A DNA stretch of 64,000 nucleotides, taken from positions 504,001-568,000 of the forward strand of contig NZ_JAUSZN010000001.1 in NCBI RefSeq assembly GCF_030817595.1. The letters are read 5' to 3'. Made by a program: the position numbers and the translations under genes. A model generated the notes under the pieces. That model saw only the letters and a program-made list of their open reading frames with translations, had not been told where the DNA came from and did no database searches. Below, piece after piece: positions 1 through 9,833 of this stretch. Origin of the DNA: Neobacillus niacini. Its GTDB lineage: Bacteria; Bacillota; Bacilli; Bacillales; Cytobacillaceae. Positions within the stretch are counted from its first letter, which is position 1. The number at the start of each line of letters is the position of its first letter.

Positions 1-1202
1 GAAATCTTCATATCGCTAGAAGCCGAAATGATATGGGGATTGCCATTTATCGCATGACATTACGAAAGAAATTATTAATATTAATAGAAAAGGCGTTAAC
101 ACTTCGCGAAGGTCTTATTGAATTGACCGACGAGCATAAAGAAACCGTGATGATTGGATATACACATACCCAACAGGCGCAGCCAACCACATTGAGTCAT
201 TACCTAAATGCAATGACCGACATACTTACACGTGATATCTATCGCTTTCAAGCAGCCTATAAAACGGTGAATCGCAGCAGTATGGGAGCTGCGGCATTAA
301 CAACATCGGGATTTCGGATTAATCGTGAACGAATGAAGGATCTTCTTGGCTTCGAGGACCTGATTGATAATGCCTGGGATGCTGTTGCGGGTGCAGATTA
401 TATAGCTGAGACCGCCACTGCCGTTCAGTTGTCCGCATTAAATCTAGGAAGATCGATGCAAGATTTCTTGATATGGGGCACCCAAGAGTATGGTGCATTT
501 CTTCTTTCCGCACCATATGTGCAAATTAGTTCCATCATGCCGCAAAAAAGAAACCCTGTTTCAATCGAGCATATGAGGGCTCTTTTATCAAGTGTAGCAG
601 GCGATTGCCAGACCGTTTTACTCATGGTTCATAATACGCCCTTTGGAGATATTGTTGATACAGAGGATGATATGCAGCCATATATATGGAAAGCGGTTGA
701 AAGACTCGGAGGCATCTATGATTTATTAACATCTGTTTTACTCACGATGGAAGTGAATAAAGAAACCCTGCTGAAAAGAGCAAAGGAAAGCTTTGCGAAC
801 GTCACTGAATTGGCAGATACCATTGTGCGAAAAGATGGACTATCCTTCCGTCAGGCTCACCATGTGGTAAGTTTAACCGTAAAGGAATTAATGAAAAATG
901 GGAAGACTTCATTAGAATCATTAACTTTGGATGTTTTGAATCAGCAATCAATAAAGGTTGTAGGAAAGGAATCTGTTTTAACTGAAGAAGAATTAAAACG
1001 ATGCTTGAGTCCTGAATATTTTGTTCGAATCCGTGACCTGCAAGGCGGACCTAGCCCAAGCCGGATGGAAAAAACAATCAAGGTTCGAATACATGAACAG
1101 GAAGAATTAGAAAGCTGGTTGAAGGAAAAACAGGACCATTTGACCACATCGGCTTCTAAGGTTATGGAGATCATTACGAAATGGACTGGGGTCAATGAAT
1201 AA
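1..1202 (+). CDS. argH: Argininosuccinate lyase-family protein, 5' end cut by window
   Basis: The reading frame is open from the first bases: codons from position 3 already read a typical HIARSRND segment, so the true start lies left of the window and roughly 100 residues are missing. About 399 residues are visible. Family marks are GYTHTQQAQ (the TH pair of the lyase active site) and the superfamily signature SSIMPQKRNP near residue 180, where the catalytic serine sits. The fumarase/aspartase superfamily makes or breaks C-N bonds with release of fumarate; ArgH yields arginine and fumarate from argininosuccinate. The signature reads QKRNPVSIEHMR rather than the common QKKNPD form, and no other arg gene follows, so a paralog with another substrate is possible. 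A strong terminator follows at 1272. Confidence 0.8.
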   Translation, partial: NLHIARSRNDMGIAIYRMTLRKKLLILIEKALTLREGLIELTDEHKETVMIGYTHTQQAQPTTLSHYLNAMTDILTRDIYRFQAAYKTVNRSSMGAAALTTSGFRINRERMKDLLGFEDLIDNAWDAVAGADYIAETATAVQLSALNLGRSMQDFLIWGTQEYGAFLLSAPYVQISSIMPQKRNPVSIEHMRALLSSVAGDCQTVLLMVHNTPFGDIVDTEDDMQPYIWKAVERLGGIYDLLTSVLLTMEVNKETLLKRAKESFANVTELADTIVRKDGLSFRQAHHVVSLTVKELMKNGKTSLESLTLDVLNQQSIKVVGKESVLTEEELKRCLSPEYFVRIRDLQGGPSPSRMEKTIKVRIHEQEELESWLKEKQDHLTTSASKVMEIITKWTGVNE

Positions 1203-1271
1203 GAACATAGTCAAAGTATCTACAGTCATAGTCAGGTTGTAAATCGGTGGATAAGATGTATAAAGAGTATG

Positions 1272-1313
1272 AAAACGAGTGTTTGGTGTTGAGAACCGTG
1301 AAACACTCGTTTT
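1272..1313 (+). terminator. Rho-independent terminator after the argH-like gene
   Basis: A perfect 13-bp stem, AAAACGAGTGTTT paired with AAACACTCGTTTT, closes a 16-base loop about 70 bases after the lyase stop codon. The 3' arm ends in a T run. It lies between convergent genes, and its A-rich 5' arm would also give a T run on the other strand, so it may serve both. Confidence 0.8.
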
Positions 1314-1370
1314 GATTTATATCTTCGAAAAAGCAGCAATTTTATTATCCCTACACTTTTCCCATACTGT

Positions 1371-2099
1371 TTATTTTTCCCTTGTCATTTTTACCAGCGT
1401 AATAATATCTTGTGAAACGGTATCATATGGAACGGATTCCGATTTTAAATTGTTTTTAATCTTTTCAATTAGCACAACTGCTTCGGGATTTGTTACTGTA
1501 AGGGTTTGAACATTTCCATTAAAGACTTTGTTCATATAACTTTTTGCTTTGTCGAGGTTATCATCCACATCTTGGGTAGCTGTATTGTTCATATTAGCAG
1601 CATCTTTTTTGTTTTGGTCTTTTCTAGACATTCCATCGACACCATTGAGGACATGTTCCTGCATTGAATCGTATTGATTGGAAGTCACTTCAGGGGTTGC
1701 ACGTGCAAGGATGACTGTGTCATCTAAAACAAACACCTTAATCCCATTTATTCCTTCACCGCCCAATCTTGATTCAAGATGAGAAGAAATCCCGCCCTCA
1801 TTCAAACCTGAGCTCCCAATTAAGCTATATACATTTGTTCCCGCTCCATGAGAGGTTCCCCCATGTTCATCCGTAGTTTGTGTTTTTTCCCCGTTTTCAC
1901 TAGGTATAATTAAGCCATCATTCATATTTCTTGTATTAATACTTTTATCATAGACGCTTGTTTGATGTGCTCCGTGTGTGTCATCATGTTGACTTTCTTC
2001 GGCTTTAACAGATTCATCAAGTAGATTTTGTTGACCTGAGCATGCTGATAGGAATAAGGCTGCACTAATTATAGCCGCATTTTTCCAATTTTTTTTCAT
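1371..2099 (-). CDS. YhcN/YlaJ-family sporulation lipoprotein
   Basis: The 242-residue protein starts with MKKNWKN, a hydrophobic stretch and the lipobox LSAC (Cys about residue 20), so it should be lipid-anchored outside the membrane. The middle (residues 35-85) is low complexity and rich in His, Gly, Ser and Thr. The C-terminal two thirds match the YhcN/YlaJ spore-lipoprotein fold, with features such as RLGGEGINGIKVFVLDDTVI and a C-terminal segment around VTNPEAVVLIEKIKN. Family members are made in the forespore and sit in the inner spore membrane of Bacillus, where they help germination or outgrowth; that role is family knowledge. A good AGGTGG site precedes the start. The gene is divergent from the dehydrogenase operon, with about 110 bases between them. 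The His-rich insert is longer than in short family members. Confidence 0.8.
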   Translation of the reverse strand: MKKNWKNAAIISAALFLSACSGQQNLLDESVKAEESQHDDTHGAHQTSVYDKSINTRNMNDGLIIPSENGEKTQTTDEHGGTSHGAGTNVYSLIGSSGLNEGGISSHLESRLGGEGINGIKVFVLDDTVILARATPEVTSNQYDSMQEHVLNGVDGMSRKDQNKKDAANMNNTATQDVDDNLDKAKSYMNKVFNGNVQTLTVTNPEAVVLIEKIKNNLKSESVPYDTVSQDIITLVKMTREK

Positions 2100-2209
2100 T
2101 ATTTACCACCTCATAAAAATAGATTTAAGGTTATCATGCCCAACTTTTTTTTACGTATGAATGAATATTTTTGGGGTAATCTATCCTTAAAATGTAGGAG
2201 GTGGATTTT

Positions 2210-2965
2210 ATGGCAGATAACTCCAAACAGCAAGAAAAGAAGGAATCACTTTCTCGCCGCAAATTCCTCAAGAGTTCTGGAATTGCGGTTGGGGGATTGG
2301 CTGTAGGCGGTGCTTTAGGCAGTTTACTTCCCTTTAAAGACAAAAAAACGAATAATCCAGTTGTTAAAAACCAACAGGTGGCAGAAAACTATAATCTAGC
2401 ATTAATGTATTTTACTCGCGAGCAATTTAAAATGGTTGAAGCCGCAACGGAGCGTATTTTTCCGGCTGATGATAACGGACCTGGAGCTAAGGAATTAGGT
2501 GTGGCATATTTTATCGATCACCAATTAAGTGGAGATTGGGGCTTTAATTCAAGGGAATATATGCAGCCGCCCTTCTTCAAAGGGGAAAAAGTCCAAGGGT
2601 ATCAAGGTCGGCTTAGACGACGCGAGATTTTTGATATAGGATTACGAGAATTGCAAAACCACAGTTTAACGAAGTATAAAAAGAATTTTGTTGAGCTTAG
2701 CGAAGAAGAACAAGACGATATTTTAACTGATTTTGCAGAAGACAAGGTTAACCTTACGACGCTTTCACCAAGTGGTTTTTTTAACATGCTAAGGAGCAGT
2801 ACTTTAGAAGGGGTCTATAGTGATCCATTGTACAGCGGAAATCGAAATATGGATGGATGGAAAATGAGAAATTACCCAGGCAGTCAAATGGCTTATACAG
2901 AAGTCATTGATAAAGAATTTACTGTTATTCCTCCAAAAAGCCTAAAGGACCACCTTGGTCATTAA
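2210..2965 (+). CDS. Gluconate 2-dehydrogenase subunit 3-like protein with Tat signal
   Basis: The start at 2210 (MADNSK) is chosen over an in-frame GTG at 2201 because TAGGAGGTGG lies about 6 bases upstream of the ATG. The N-terminus holds a twin-arginine signal, SRRKFLKSSG, followed by a Gly/Ala/Leu-rich hydrophobic stretch, so the folded protein should cross the membrane through Tat. The rest matches the small subunit (gluconate_2-dh3 family) of membrane FAD dehydrogenases, which partners a GMC flavoprotein and carries it through the Tat pore. The flavoprotein gene begins 47 bases downstream and a tatA gene follows it, supporting one export unit. No cytochrome c subunit, the usual third partner, is present. 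The true substrate is unknown; gluconate is only the name of the family. Confidence 0.88.
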   Translation: MADNSKQQEKKESLSRRKFLKSSGIAVGGLAVGGALGSLLPFKDKKTNNPVVKNQQVAENYNLALMYFTREQFKMVEAATERIFPADDNGPGAKELGVAYFIDHQLSGDWGFNSREYMQPPFFKGEKVQGYQGRLRRREIFDIGLRELQNHSLTKYKKNFVELSEEEQDDILTDFAEDKVNLTTLSPSGFFNMLRSSTLEGVYSDPLYSGNRNMDGWKMRNYPGSQMAYTEVIDKEFTVIPPKSLKDHLGH

Positions 2966-3012
2966 AGTATTTGAAAGTTTGCACTAAATCGACTATGAAT
3001 GAGGTGTAAGAA

Positions 3013-4728
3013 GTGGCAAAGACATTACCAAAAGTTGATGTTGTCATTGTTGGTGTTGGCTGGGCAGGCGGGATTATCGCGGCAGAGCTAACGAAGCAAG
3101 GTTTAAATTGTGTTGGATTGGAAAGAGGTAAAGAGCGAAAAACAGAGGATTATTTTATGATGCACGATGAACTCCGTTATGCTCTTAGGTACGACATGAT
3201 GCAGAGTCTTTCGAAGGAGACCATTACGTTCAGAGGAAATGAAAGAATCAGAGCTCTGCCAATGCGGCAATACGGTTCCTTTTTAATAGGGGAGGGACTA
3301 GGGGGTTCGGGTGTTCATTGGAACGGGCAAAACTATCGCTTCCTCCCTTACGATTTTGAAATTCGCAGCAAAACGATTGAAAGATACGGTGAAAAAAAGA
3401 TTCCTCAGGATATGACCATTCAGGATTGGGGCATTACCTATGATGAATTAGAACCCTATTTCGATAAATTTGAAAAAATGGCTGGGATCTCAGGCGAAGA
3501 AAACCCGCTTGCTGGGAAAAGATCGAGTCCATATCCAACACCGCCGATGAAAACAACACCAGCACTTGAAAAATTTAGGAAGGCGGCTAACAAATTAAAG
3601 CTCCATCCCTATAATCGTCCTTCTGCAAATCTTTCAGAACCCTACACCAATCCTGACGGGGTTTCACGTGCAGCATGTCAATACTGTGCCTATTGTGAAA
3701 GGTTTGGCTGTGAATATGGGGCAAAAGCTGATCCTGTTGTGACTGTTATTCCAGTAGCAAAAAAGACTGGAAAATTTGAAATTCGCACGCATTCCAATGT
3801 CAGACGTGTCTTGAAATCCGGCAATAAGGCAACCGGAGTTATGTATGTGGATACTACAACAGGAGAAGAGATTGAACAGCCTGCGGATATTGTGGTGTTA
3901 ACAAGCTATGTATTTAATAATGTTCGGTTATTATTACAATCGGGTATTGGCCGTCCCTATGACCCTGTAACGGGATCAGGTGTGATTGGGAAAAATTATG
4001 CTTACCAAGTCCAAAAAGGGAATGCAACTGGCTTTTTTGAAAAAGAAGAATTTAATACCTATGCTGGAGCAGGTGCTCTCGGTATGGTGGTAGATGATTT
4101 TAATGGCGACAACTTTGATCACTCCAATCTTAATTTTATTCATGGCGGCTCAATTGCCATTTCTCAAACCGGCTTGCGGCCGATATCAAATAACAAAGTT
4201 CCAAAAGGTACTCCGACATGGGGGAAAGAATTTAAAGCCAATTCGATTAAATATGCAAATCGGGTTCTATCCGTTGGCGGACAAGGTGCAAGTATGCCAT
4301 TTAAGCATCATTATCTTGATCTTGATCCCACATACAAGGATGAATTTGGCGATCCATTAATTCGGATTACCTATGATTTCGAAGAGCAGGACCGTCAATT
4401 AGCCAAGTTTTTATCTGATCGGTGTGTAGATATTATGAAAGAAATGGGCGCAGATAAAATTGAATCTATGGAGGAACTGGGTCCTTATGATATAACCACC
4501 TATCAGTCCACCCATAATACTGGGGGTATCATCATGGGGGCAGATCCAAGTACTTCTGCCGTCAATAATTATATGCAAATGTGGGATGCTGATAATATTT
4601 TTGTCGTTGGTGCCACAGCATTCGCCCATAATAGCGGCTATAATCCAACCGGCACTGTCGGGGCCTTCGCTTATCGAGCAGCTGAAGGGATTTTAACCTA
4701 TAGACAAAAAGGCGGAATATTAGCTTAA
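3013..4728 (+). CDS. GMC-family FAD dehydrogenase (large subunit)
   Basis: The 571-residue flavoprotein starts at GTG 3013 behind GAGGTGTAAG. The N-terminus [13 protein letters not shown] is the FAD-binding Rossmann loop; a C-terminal HNTGG...[10 protein letters not shown] region matches the GMC_oxred_C domain that supplies the catalytic His. A cysteine cluster C222-x2-C225-x2-C228-x4-C233 lies where FAD-dependent glucose/fructose/gluconate dehydrogenases carry a 3Fe-4S cluster, so intramolecular electron transfer is likely. There is no signal peptide of its own, so it probably hitch-hikes with the Tat-signal partner encoded just upstream. The protein would oxidise a sugar or alcohol on the outer face of the membrane and pass electrons to quinone or an unknown acceptor. 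Confidence 0.88.
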   Translation: MAKTLPKVDVVIVGVGWAGGIIAAELTKQGLNCVGLERGKERKTEDYFMMHDELRYALRYDMMQSLSKETITFRGNERIRALPMRQYGSFLIGEGLGGSGVHWNGQNYRFLPYDFEIRSKTIERYGEKKIPQDMTIQDWGITYDELEPYFDKFEKMAGISGEENPLAGKRSSPYPTPPMKTTPALEKFRKAANKLKLHPYNRPSANLSEPYTNPDGVSRAACQYCAYCERFGCEYGAKADPVVTVIPVAKKTGKFEIRTHSNVRRVLKSGNKATGVMYVDTTTGEEIEQPADIVVLTSYVFNNVRLLLQSGIGRPYDPVTGSGVIGKNYAYQVQKGNATGFFEKEEFNTYAGAGALGMVVDDFNGDNFDHSNLNFIHGGSIAISQTGLRPISNNKVPKGTPTWGKEFKANSIKYANRVLSVGGQGASMPFKHHYLDLDPTYKDEFGDPLIRITYDFEEQDRQLAKFLSDRCVDIMKEMGADKIESMEELGPYDITTYQSTHNTGGIIMGADPSTSAVNNYMQMWDADNIFVVGATAFAHNSGYNPTGTVGAFAYRAAEGILTYRQKGGILA

Positions 4729-4750
4729 AACGCGCGAAGAGGAGGAAAAT

Positions 4751-4942
4751 ATGCTTTCGAATATTGGCATCCCAGGGTTAATTCTCATTTTAATCATCGC
4801 ATTAATCATTTTTGGTCCTAAAAAACTTCCAGAAATTGGTTCAGCATTTGGAAAGACATTATCCGAATTCAGACGAACTGCCACTTCCATCATTGATGAA
4901 GAAGAGGAAGTTCTCGAAAGTAGTAAAAAACAGCAGCCATAA
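4751..4942 (+). CDS. tatA: Twin-arginine translocase subunit TatA/TatE
   Basis: This 63-residue protein has the TatA plan: a short N-terminus, one transmembrane helix (about residues 5-20), the [10 protein letters not shown] hinge and an amphipathic helix [16 protein letters not shown], then an acidic tail. TatA forms the pore that passes folded, cofactor-bearing proteins. A GAGGAGG site lies just upstream and the gene is 22 bases after the GMC dehydrogenase, so it is co-transcribed with the Tat-dependent cargo. No tatC is in the window; the partner TatC must be encoded elsewhere. Confidence 0.95.
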   Translation: MLSNIGIPGLILILIIALIIFGPKKLPEIGSAFGKTLSEFRRTATSIIDEEEEVLESSKKQQP

Positions 4943-4957
4943 TTAATGAAAGACCAC

Positions 4958-4997
4958 AGCCTTAACCGTTGCAAAAGCCGGGTTAAGGCTTTTTTTC
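4958..4997 (+). terminator. Terminator of the Tat-dehydrogenase operon
   Basis: A 10-bp perfect stem AGCCTTAACC/GGTTAAGGCT encloses a 13-base loop and is followed by seven T residues, 15 bases after the tatA stop. Confidence 0.93.
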
Positions 4998-5198
4998 GTT
5001 TACTTAGAACCTGTTGAGGATTTCTCCCTTTTTAAAATCTTTTAAATAATTTATAATTATCATATAATAGTATATAATTAATCTATAAACAATGTATATG
5101 TTAATAATAGAGACAGAAAAGGTGTGTGACTCGGTCGCGCCTGCCTTGGTGTGACGCTTATATTTTTTCTGCAAATTTTAGTGAAAAGGTTGATAAAA

Positions 5199-6698
5199 AT
5201 GAGCAACGGGGAAACTAAAACAGACGTCATATTGATTGGCGCCGGAATCATGAGTGCCACTTTGGGGACAATCTTAAAAGAATTAGTACCACAATGGGAA
5301 ATAAAAGTATTTGAGAAACTTGAAAACGCTGGAGAAGAAAGCTCTAACGAATGGAATAATGCGGGAACGGGGCATGCGGCACTGTGCGAGCTTAACTACA
5401 CAACCGAAAAACCCGATGGATCTGTAGATATTAGTAAAGCGATAAGCATCAATGAGCAGTTCCAGGTTTCTATGCAGTTTTGGTCTTACCTTGTAAACAG
5501 CGGGTTGATTCAGAATCCACAGGAATTTATCAGACAATTGCCTCATATGAGTTTGGTACAAGGGGAACAAAATGTAAGTTTTTTAAAGAGACGTTTTGAA
5601 GCGCTCACAAAAAATCCGCTTTTCCAAGGGATGGAGTTTTCTGAAGATCCGGAAAAACTGATGGAATGGATTCCACTTATTATGGAAGGCCGAAAATGGA
5701 ATGAACCTATTGCTGCAACAAAAATTGACACGGGAACGGACGTCAACTTTGGTGCCTTAACACGTATGTTGTTTAACCATTTAGAAAATAAAAATGTTGA
5801 TGTTAAGTACAATCATAGTGTGACTGACCTTAAACGAAACAGCGAGGGCTTATGGGAACTGAAGGTTCAAAATCAGTTTAGTGGAAATGTTAAACGCCAC
5901 ACGGCAAAATTCGTCTTCATCGGAGGCGGAGGAGGAAGCTTGCATTTACTGCAAAAATCCGGTATACCTGAGGGGAAAAATATTGGAGGATTCCCAGTAA
6001 GCGGAATCTTTATGGTATGTAATAATCCTGCTGTTGTAGAGCAGCATCATGCGAAAGTATACGGAAAAGCAAAGGTTGGCGCTCCGCCAATGTCTGTGCC
6101 TCATCTTGACACAAGATTTATTGATAATAAGAAAACATTGTTATTTGGACCATTTGCCGGGTTCTCACCAAAATTCCTGAAAACGGGTTCAATGCTCGAC
6201 TTAGTAACCTCGGTAAAGCCGAATAATGTGTTAACAATGTTAGCTGCAGGTGCAAAAGAAATGCCTTTGACCAAATACTTGATCCAGCAAGTGTTGTTAT
6301 CAAAAGAACAGCGTATGGAAGAGTTACGTGAATTTATCCCGACCGCAAAAAGTGGGGATTGGGATTTAGTAGTAGCAGGGCAGCGTGTACAGGTTATTAA
6401 AGATACGGAGGCAGGAAAAGGAACGCTTCAATTTGGTACGGAAGTCATTACGGCTGCTGATGGATCAATCGCAGCATTACTGGGTGCTTCTCCAGGTGCT
6501 TCTACTGCCGTTCAAGTAATGCTTGAGGTAATCAAAAAATGCTTCCCGCAGTATATCAATGAGTGGGAACCAAAAATTAAGGAAATGATTCCTTCTTACG
6601 GTAAGTCACTAATGAAAAATCCAGATCTTCTTCGTGAAGTCCATTCATCGACTGAGCAGTCGCTCGGTTTAACTGAAAAAGAGCTGGCTTATAATTAG
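5199..6698 (+). CDS. mqo: Malate:quinone oxidoreductase
   Basis: The start at 5199 ([10 protein letters not shown]) is preferred over an upstream in-frame codon at 5151 because it gives the usual ~500-residue length and places the FAD loop near the N-terminus. The protein begins with the FAD-binding [15 protein letters not shown] and continues with the family block [19 protein letters not shown], both characteristic of the Mqo family. It is a peripheral membrane flavoenzyme that oxidises malate to oxaloacetate and reduces the quinone pool, bypassing NAD-dependent malate dehydrogenase in the TCA cycle. The gene stands alone: about 250 bases of AT-rich DNA precede it and a terminator follows at 6738. 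Confidence 0.95.
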   Translation: MSNGETKTDVILIGAGIMSATLGTILKELVPQWEIKVFEKLENAGEESSNEWNNAGTGHAALCELNYTTEKPDGSVDISKAISINEQFQVSMQFWSYLVNSGLIQNPQEFIRQLPHMSLVQGEQNVSFLKRRFEALTKNPLFQGMEFSEDPEKLMEWIPLIMEGRKWNEPIAATKIDTGTDVNFGALTRMLFNHLENKNVDVKYNHSVTDLKRNSEGLWELKVQNQFSGNVKRHTAKFVFIGGGGGSLHLLQKSGIPEGKNIGGFPVSGIFMVCNNPAVVEQHHAKVYGKAKVGAPPMSVPHLDTRFIDNKKTLLFGPFAGFSPKFLKTGSMLDLVTSVKPNNVLTMLAAGAKEMPLTKYLIQQVLLSKEQRMEELREFIPTAKSGDWDLVVAGQRVQVIKDTEAGKGTLQFGTEVITAADGSIAALLGASPGASTAVQVMLEVIKKCFPQYINEWEPKIKEMIPSYGKSLMKNPDLLREVHSSTEQSLGLTEKELAYN

Positions 6699-6737
6699 TT
6701 CATTAGTAATAGAAAACAATAATTTAATAAATCAAAG

Positions 6738-6785
6738 AGCAGAAAATTTGCAAGTTTTTTACTTGTAAATATTCTGCTTTTTTTA
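6738..6785 (+). terminator. Terminator after mqo
   Basis: An 18-bp stem with two mismatches, starting AGCAGAA and closing TTCTGCT around a T-rich loop, is followed by a T run. It lies 40 bases after the mqo stop. Confidence 0.85.
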
Positions 6786-7019
6786 CATCCTATACCAAAT
6801 ACTGTAAAACTATCGTTCTTTTTAGTTGTAAAATATAGATATTTATAACTATGCGAAAAGGAGGAGGATAAATAAAGGTTAAGTTATTTCCATTTTATGC
6901 TAATATCAGATAAGTAGTATTAAATTTGCAAACTATAATAATGTTAACTAACACACCCCTCAATTCCGTTTTATGCAAATGAAATTTGGATACGATATTG
7001 CAAAAAGGAGGCTTTTCTT
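6786..7019. other. Non-coding stretch with an orphan ribosome binding site
   Basis: Together with the terminator this makes a 321-base gap between mqo and the methyltransferase. It holds a strong AAGGAGGAGG at 6857-6867 that has no ATG, GTG or TTG at a usable distance; only ATA codons follow, leading into a 13-codon frame that ends at 6913. I see no other gene, and no repeat. The right end carries the real AAGGAGG of the next gene. Confidence 0.4.
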
Positions 7020-7775
7020 ATGAAACCCACAGATAAATTCAGCGGGAAGGCAGATGTGTATTCAAAATCTCGGCCAAGTTATCCAAATGAATATATCGAT
7101 TATTTACTTTCAGTCAATTCTTTGAATGAGACTAGCAGGGTTGTAGATATAGGTTCAGGGACAGGTATTTTAACCAGGCAGCTACTGGAAAGAGGAATCA
7201 GCGTTATAGCGGTGGAACCAAATGATGATATGAGAACAAAAGCGGAACAGGACTTACAAGAGTTTGACCAATTTATATCAATGAAAGGTTCAGCAGAAGA
7301 AACTTCTTTACCGGACAAAAGGATCGACCTGGTCATCGCAGCTCAGGCATTTCATTGGTTTGACCAGGATAAGTTCAAATTAGAATGTCAACGCATTTTG
7401 AAGCAGGAAGCGAAGGTGGCACTGGTTTGGAATAGTAGAGATTTCTCCAGCCCTCTATTAAAGGAGAATGCCGAGATCTTTAAAAAGTATTGTCCAAATT
7501 TTTATGGGTTTAGCGGTGGAATTGGAGAACGTGAAGAAGTATTTAATCAATTTTTTCGGTATGGAGAATTTGAATTTAAAAGGTTTCCCAATGATTTAGT
7601 CTTGGATTTTGAAGGCTTCTTGGGCAGGAACCTCTCAGCGTCTTATTCACTTAAAGAAACAGACAAGGAATTTGAATTCTTTGTTGGTGCGATCACAAAT
7701 CTATTTGAAAAATACAGCCATAATGGAAAAATCGTCATGCCAAATTATACCCGAAGTTATCTAGGAAACGTATGA
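7020..7775 (+). CDS. Class I SAM-dependent methyltransferase
   Basis: The 251-residue protein carries motif I VVDIGSGTGILT (about residues 40-51), the acidic residue of motif II in VIAVEPNDDM, and a motif IV-like region around DLVIAAQAFHWF, the arrangement of the Methyltransf_11/ubiE-like group. The N-terminus FSGKADVYSKSRPSYP is typical of a common Bacillus family of unassigned small-molecule methyltransferases. AAGGAGG lies 8 bases before the ATG. The gene is monocistronic with a terminator at 7811. The substrate cannot be told from sequence. Confidence 0.9.
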   Translation: MKPTDKFSGKADVYSKSRPSYPNEYIDYLLSVNSLNETSRVVDIGSGTGILTRQLLERGISVIAVEPNDDMRTKAEQDLQEFDQFISMKGSAEETSLPDKRIDLVIAAQAFHWFDQDKFKLECQRILKQEAKVALVWNSRDFSSPLLKENAEIFKKYCPNFYGFSGGIGEREEVFNQFFRYGEFEFKRFPNDLVLDFEGFLGRNLSASYSLKETDKEFEFFVGAITNLFEKYSHNGKIVMPNYTRSYLGNV

Positions 7776-7810
7776 GGTTATATAACTATCGATCCATAAA
7801 AAATATTTAT

Positions 7811-7850
7811 GCAGAGTAATTCACGTATCTGAATGTGCTCTGCTTTTTTA
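7811..7850 (+). terminator. Terminator after the methyltransferase gene
   Basis: GCAGAG pairs with CTCTGC, with an inner ATTCA/TGAAT stem, followed by a six-T run. Confidence 0.85.
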
Positions 7851-8012
7851 TAGAAAATAGAAATAAAGATGCTTTTTTAATAAAATCATCGATTATAGAC
7901 AGATTTTAACTAGTACAATATTGTTTAGTTTATAATGTTATTATTAGTGGGGCAGCGATACTTCTAATATTAATCGTCTTAACCAAAATACAAACAGAAG
8001 AGGATTTTTAAC

Positions 8013-9281
8013 ATGAACAAACAGGAAAGCAGCTATAGATGGGTTGTATTTAGTACCGTCTTATTGGCTTACTTTATCATAATAAGCCAAAGAACTGCGC
8101 CAGGACTTATAACCGACCAATTGATGAAAGATTTTCATGTTTCCGCGGCTGTTATAGGTCTTATGAGTAGTTTTCAATTTTTTGCATATGCAGGATTTCA
8201 AATTCCGGTCGGCTTATTATCAGACAGGTATGGTCCCAATCGATTTCTTATTTTGGGCACTATTCTTACGGGAATAGGCTGCATTATTTACAATTTTTCT
8301 CCAAATGAATATGTTTTGATTTTCTCCCGGTTTTTGGTTGGTATAGGAGATTCGATGATTTTTGTCAATCTGGTTATCATTTTAAGCCAGTGGTTTAAAG
8401 CAAATGAATTTGTAAAATTATTGGGTGTGATCTCGCTTTTTTCGAGTCTAGGCTCATTAATGGCTACTGTTCCATTTTCTGTGTGGATTACATTCGCGGG
8501 CTGGAGAACACCTTTTCTCACGATAGGTATCATTTTAGTATTATTATCCTATTTTCTATATACTGTTCTTGTCTTGAAACCTAAAAGAATCTTTCAGGAT
8601 GATTTTGAATTAAAAAAGAAAAGTGCCAAAAAACGAGAAAGTATTTGGGGGATTCTGCGCCGGACGATTTCCACACGTCAAGCTTGGGCGACGTTTCTAT
8701 GTCACTTTGGACTCGTTGGGGCATACGTAGGATTTATCGGTTCATGGGGAGTACCTTATGGAATCCATGTACTGGATTTATCCCGTTCAGCAGCAAGTCA
8801 GCTAATGATGTATGGTCTTTTTGGAGCTATTCTTGGCGGCCCTTTGATTAGCTGGATTACAAGCAGACTAGGGGTTATGAAAAAAGTTTATACCGTTGTT
8901 CACATCATTACCTTTTTAAGTTGGGGAGGATTAGTTCTGTCAGGTGTGAACCCTTCATTTTTACTAGTAGTCATTTTGTTTTTTCTCATAGGTTTTGGAA
9001 ATGGTGCAAGTGCATTGACTTTTGCAGTGGTGCGGAAATCCTTTCCTATAGAAGAAGTAGGGGTTGTAACAGGATTCTCCAATATGGGAGGATTTATAAG
9101 TGCTGTTTTGTTACCGATTGTTTTCGGAAAAGTACTAGATCTTTTTCCTCAAGATTCTATCAATATTGGATATTATTACGGATTTATCATTCCAGTTCTG
9201 TTTTCTTTGATGGGAGTGGTAGGAGCCCTAATGATCAAAGAGGAAAAAACGGAAGAAAAAATCGTATTAAATGCTTTATAA
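8013..9281 (+). CDS. Major facilitator superfamily transporter
   Basis: The 422-residue protein has about 12 hydrophobic segments in two halves. The loop between helices 2 and 3 reads GLLSDRYGPNR, the MFS motif A, and a basic central loop (about residues 190-215, KLKKKSAKKRE-like) separates the halves. It should be a secondary transporter in the cytoplasmic membrane. The sequence does not reveal the substrate or direction. A GAAGAGGA site is present about 10 bases before the ATG. The GNAT gene begins 56 bases downstream with no terminator between, so the two may be co-transcribed. Confidence 0.9.
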   Translation: MNKQESSYRWVVFSTVLLAYFIIISQRTAPGLITDQLMKDFHVSAAVIGLMSSFQFFAYAGFQIPVGLLSDRYGPNRFLILGTILTGIGCIIYNFSPNEYVLIFSRFLVGIGDSMIFVNLVIILSQWFKANEFVKLLGVISLFSSLGSLMATVPFSVWITFAGWRTPFLTIGIILVLLSYFLYTVLVLKPKRIFQDDFELKKKSAKKRESIWGILRRTISTRQAWATFLCHFGLVGAYVGFIGSWGVPYGIHVLDLSRSAASQLMMYGLFGAILGGPLISWITSRLGVMKKVYTVVHIITFLSWGGLVLSGVNPSFLLVVILFFLIGFGNGASALTFAVVRKSFPIEEVGVVTGFSNMGGFISAVLLPIVFGKVLDLFPQDSINIGYYYGFIIPVLFSLMGVVGALMIKEEKTEEKIVLNAL

Positions 9282-9337
9282 TAAATGACGTAATTCGTGA
9301 CTCTCGCATGCAAGAAAGGCACTAGGGGGATATGTAT

Positions 9338-9796
9338 ATGAAAATTGTTGAGCTTCAAAAGGGGAATGAATTTTTGGAGGAAGGGATTGAGGTTTTTTGG
9401 AACGTTTGGGGAACGGAAGAAAATTATAAGTTTTACGAGGATTGTATTCTTCATTCCGCTGAAACTCCAGAAGACCTTCCAAGATTCTATGTTGCAATAG
9501 TGAATGGAAGCATTATTGGCACGTATGCCATCTTGCGAAATGATATTAATAGCCGCCAGGATCTATGCCCATGGCTTGCATGCCTATTCGTTGATAAAGA
9601 ATACCGGGGGCAAGAAATCGGTGCGAAGCTTTTGGAACACGGTTTGAGTGAGGCTGCCAAAAAAGGGTATAAGAAGCTTTATTTGACTACCGATTTGGAA
9701 AAATATTATGAAAAATATGGATGGGAACATAACGGAATTGCCTATGGTCCAAGCGGCGGTCATTTGAAAATTTATCAAAAAAGTACCAGTATTTAA
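9338..9796 (+). CDS. GNAT-family N-acetyltransferase
   Basis: Two ATG codons lie six bases apart; 9338 (MKIVELQKG) is preferred because AGGGGGA is 8 bases upstream of it and only 2 from the other. The acetyl-CoA-binding motif A is clear in LFVDKEYRGQEIGAKLLEHG (about residues 87-106), and the C-terminal YEKYGWEHNG is the usual strand end. It would acetylate an amine on a small molecule or peptide. The gene follows an MFS transporter closely. A shared hairpin lies between this gene and the convergent yisL. Confidence 0.88.
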   Translation: MKIVELQKGNEFLEEGIEVFWNVWGTEENYKFYEDCILHSAETPEDLPRFYVAIVNGSIIGTYAILRNDINSRQDLCPWLACLFVDKEYRGQEIGAKLLEHGLSEAAKKGYKKLYLTTDLEKYYEKYGWEHNGIAYGPSGGHLKIYQKSTSI

Positions 9797-9833
9797 GATA
9801 GCCACCAATTATAAATTAGCTTTTTAATAGAAA

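Noticed and set aside
1279..1509. 76-codon plus-strand open frame
   Set aside because: Its start is inside the terminator hairpin and it runs antisense through the end of the YhcN-like lipoprotein gene; no ribosome binding site.
8921..9325. 134-codon frame overlapping the MFS gene
   Set aside because: It is an alternative frame of the transporter, rich in Ser, Arg and Cys with no family resemblance, and has no ribosome binding site.
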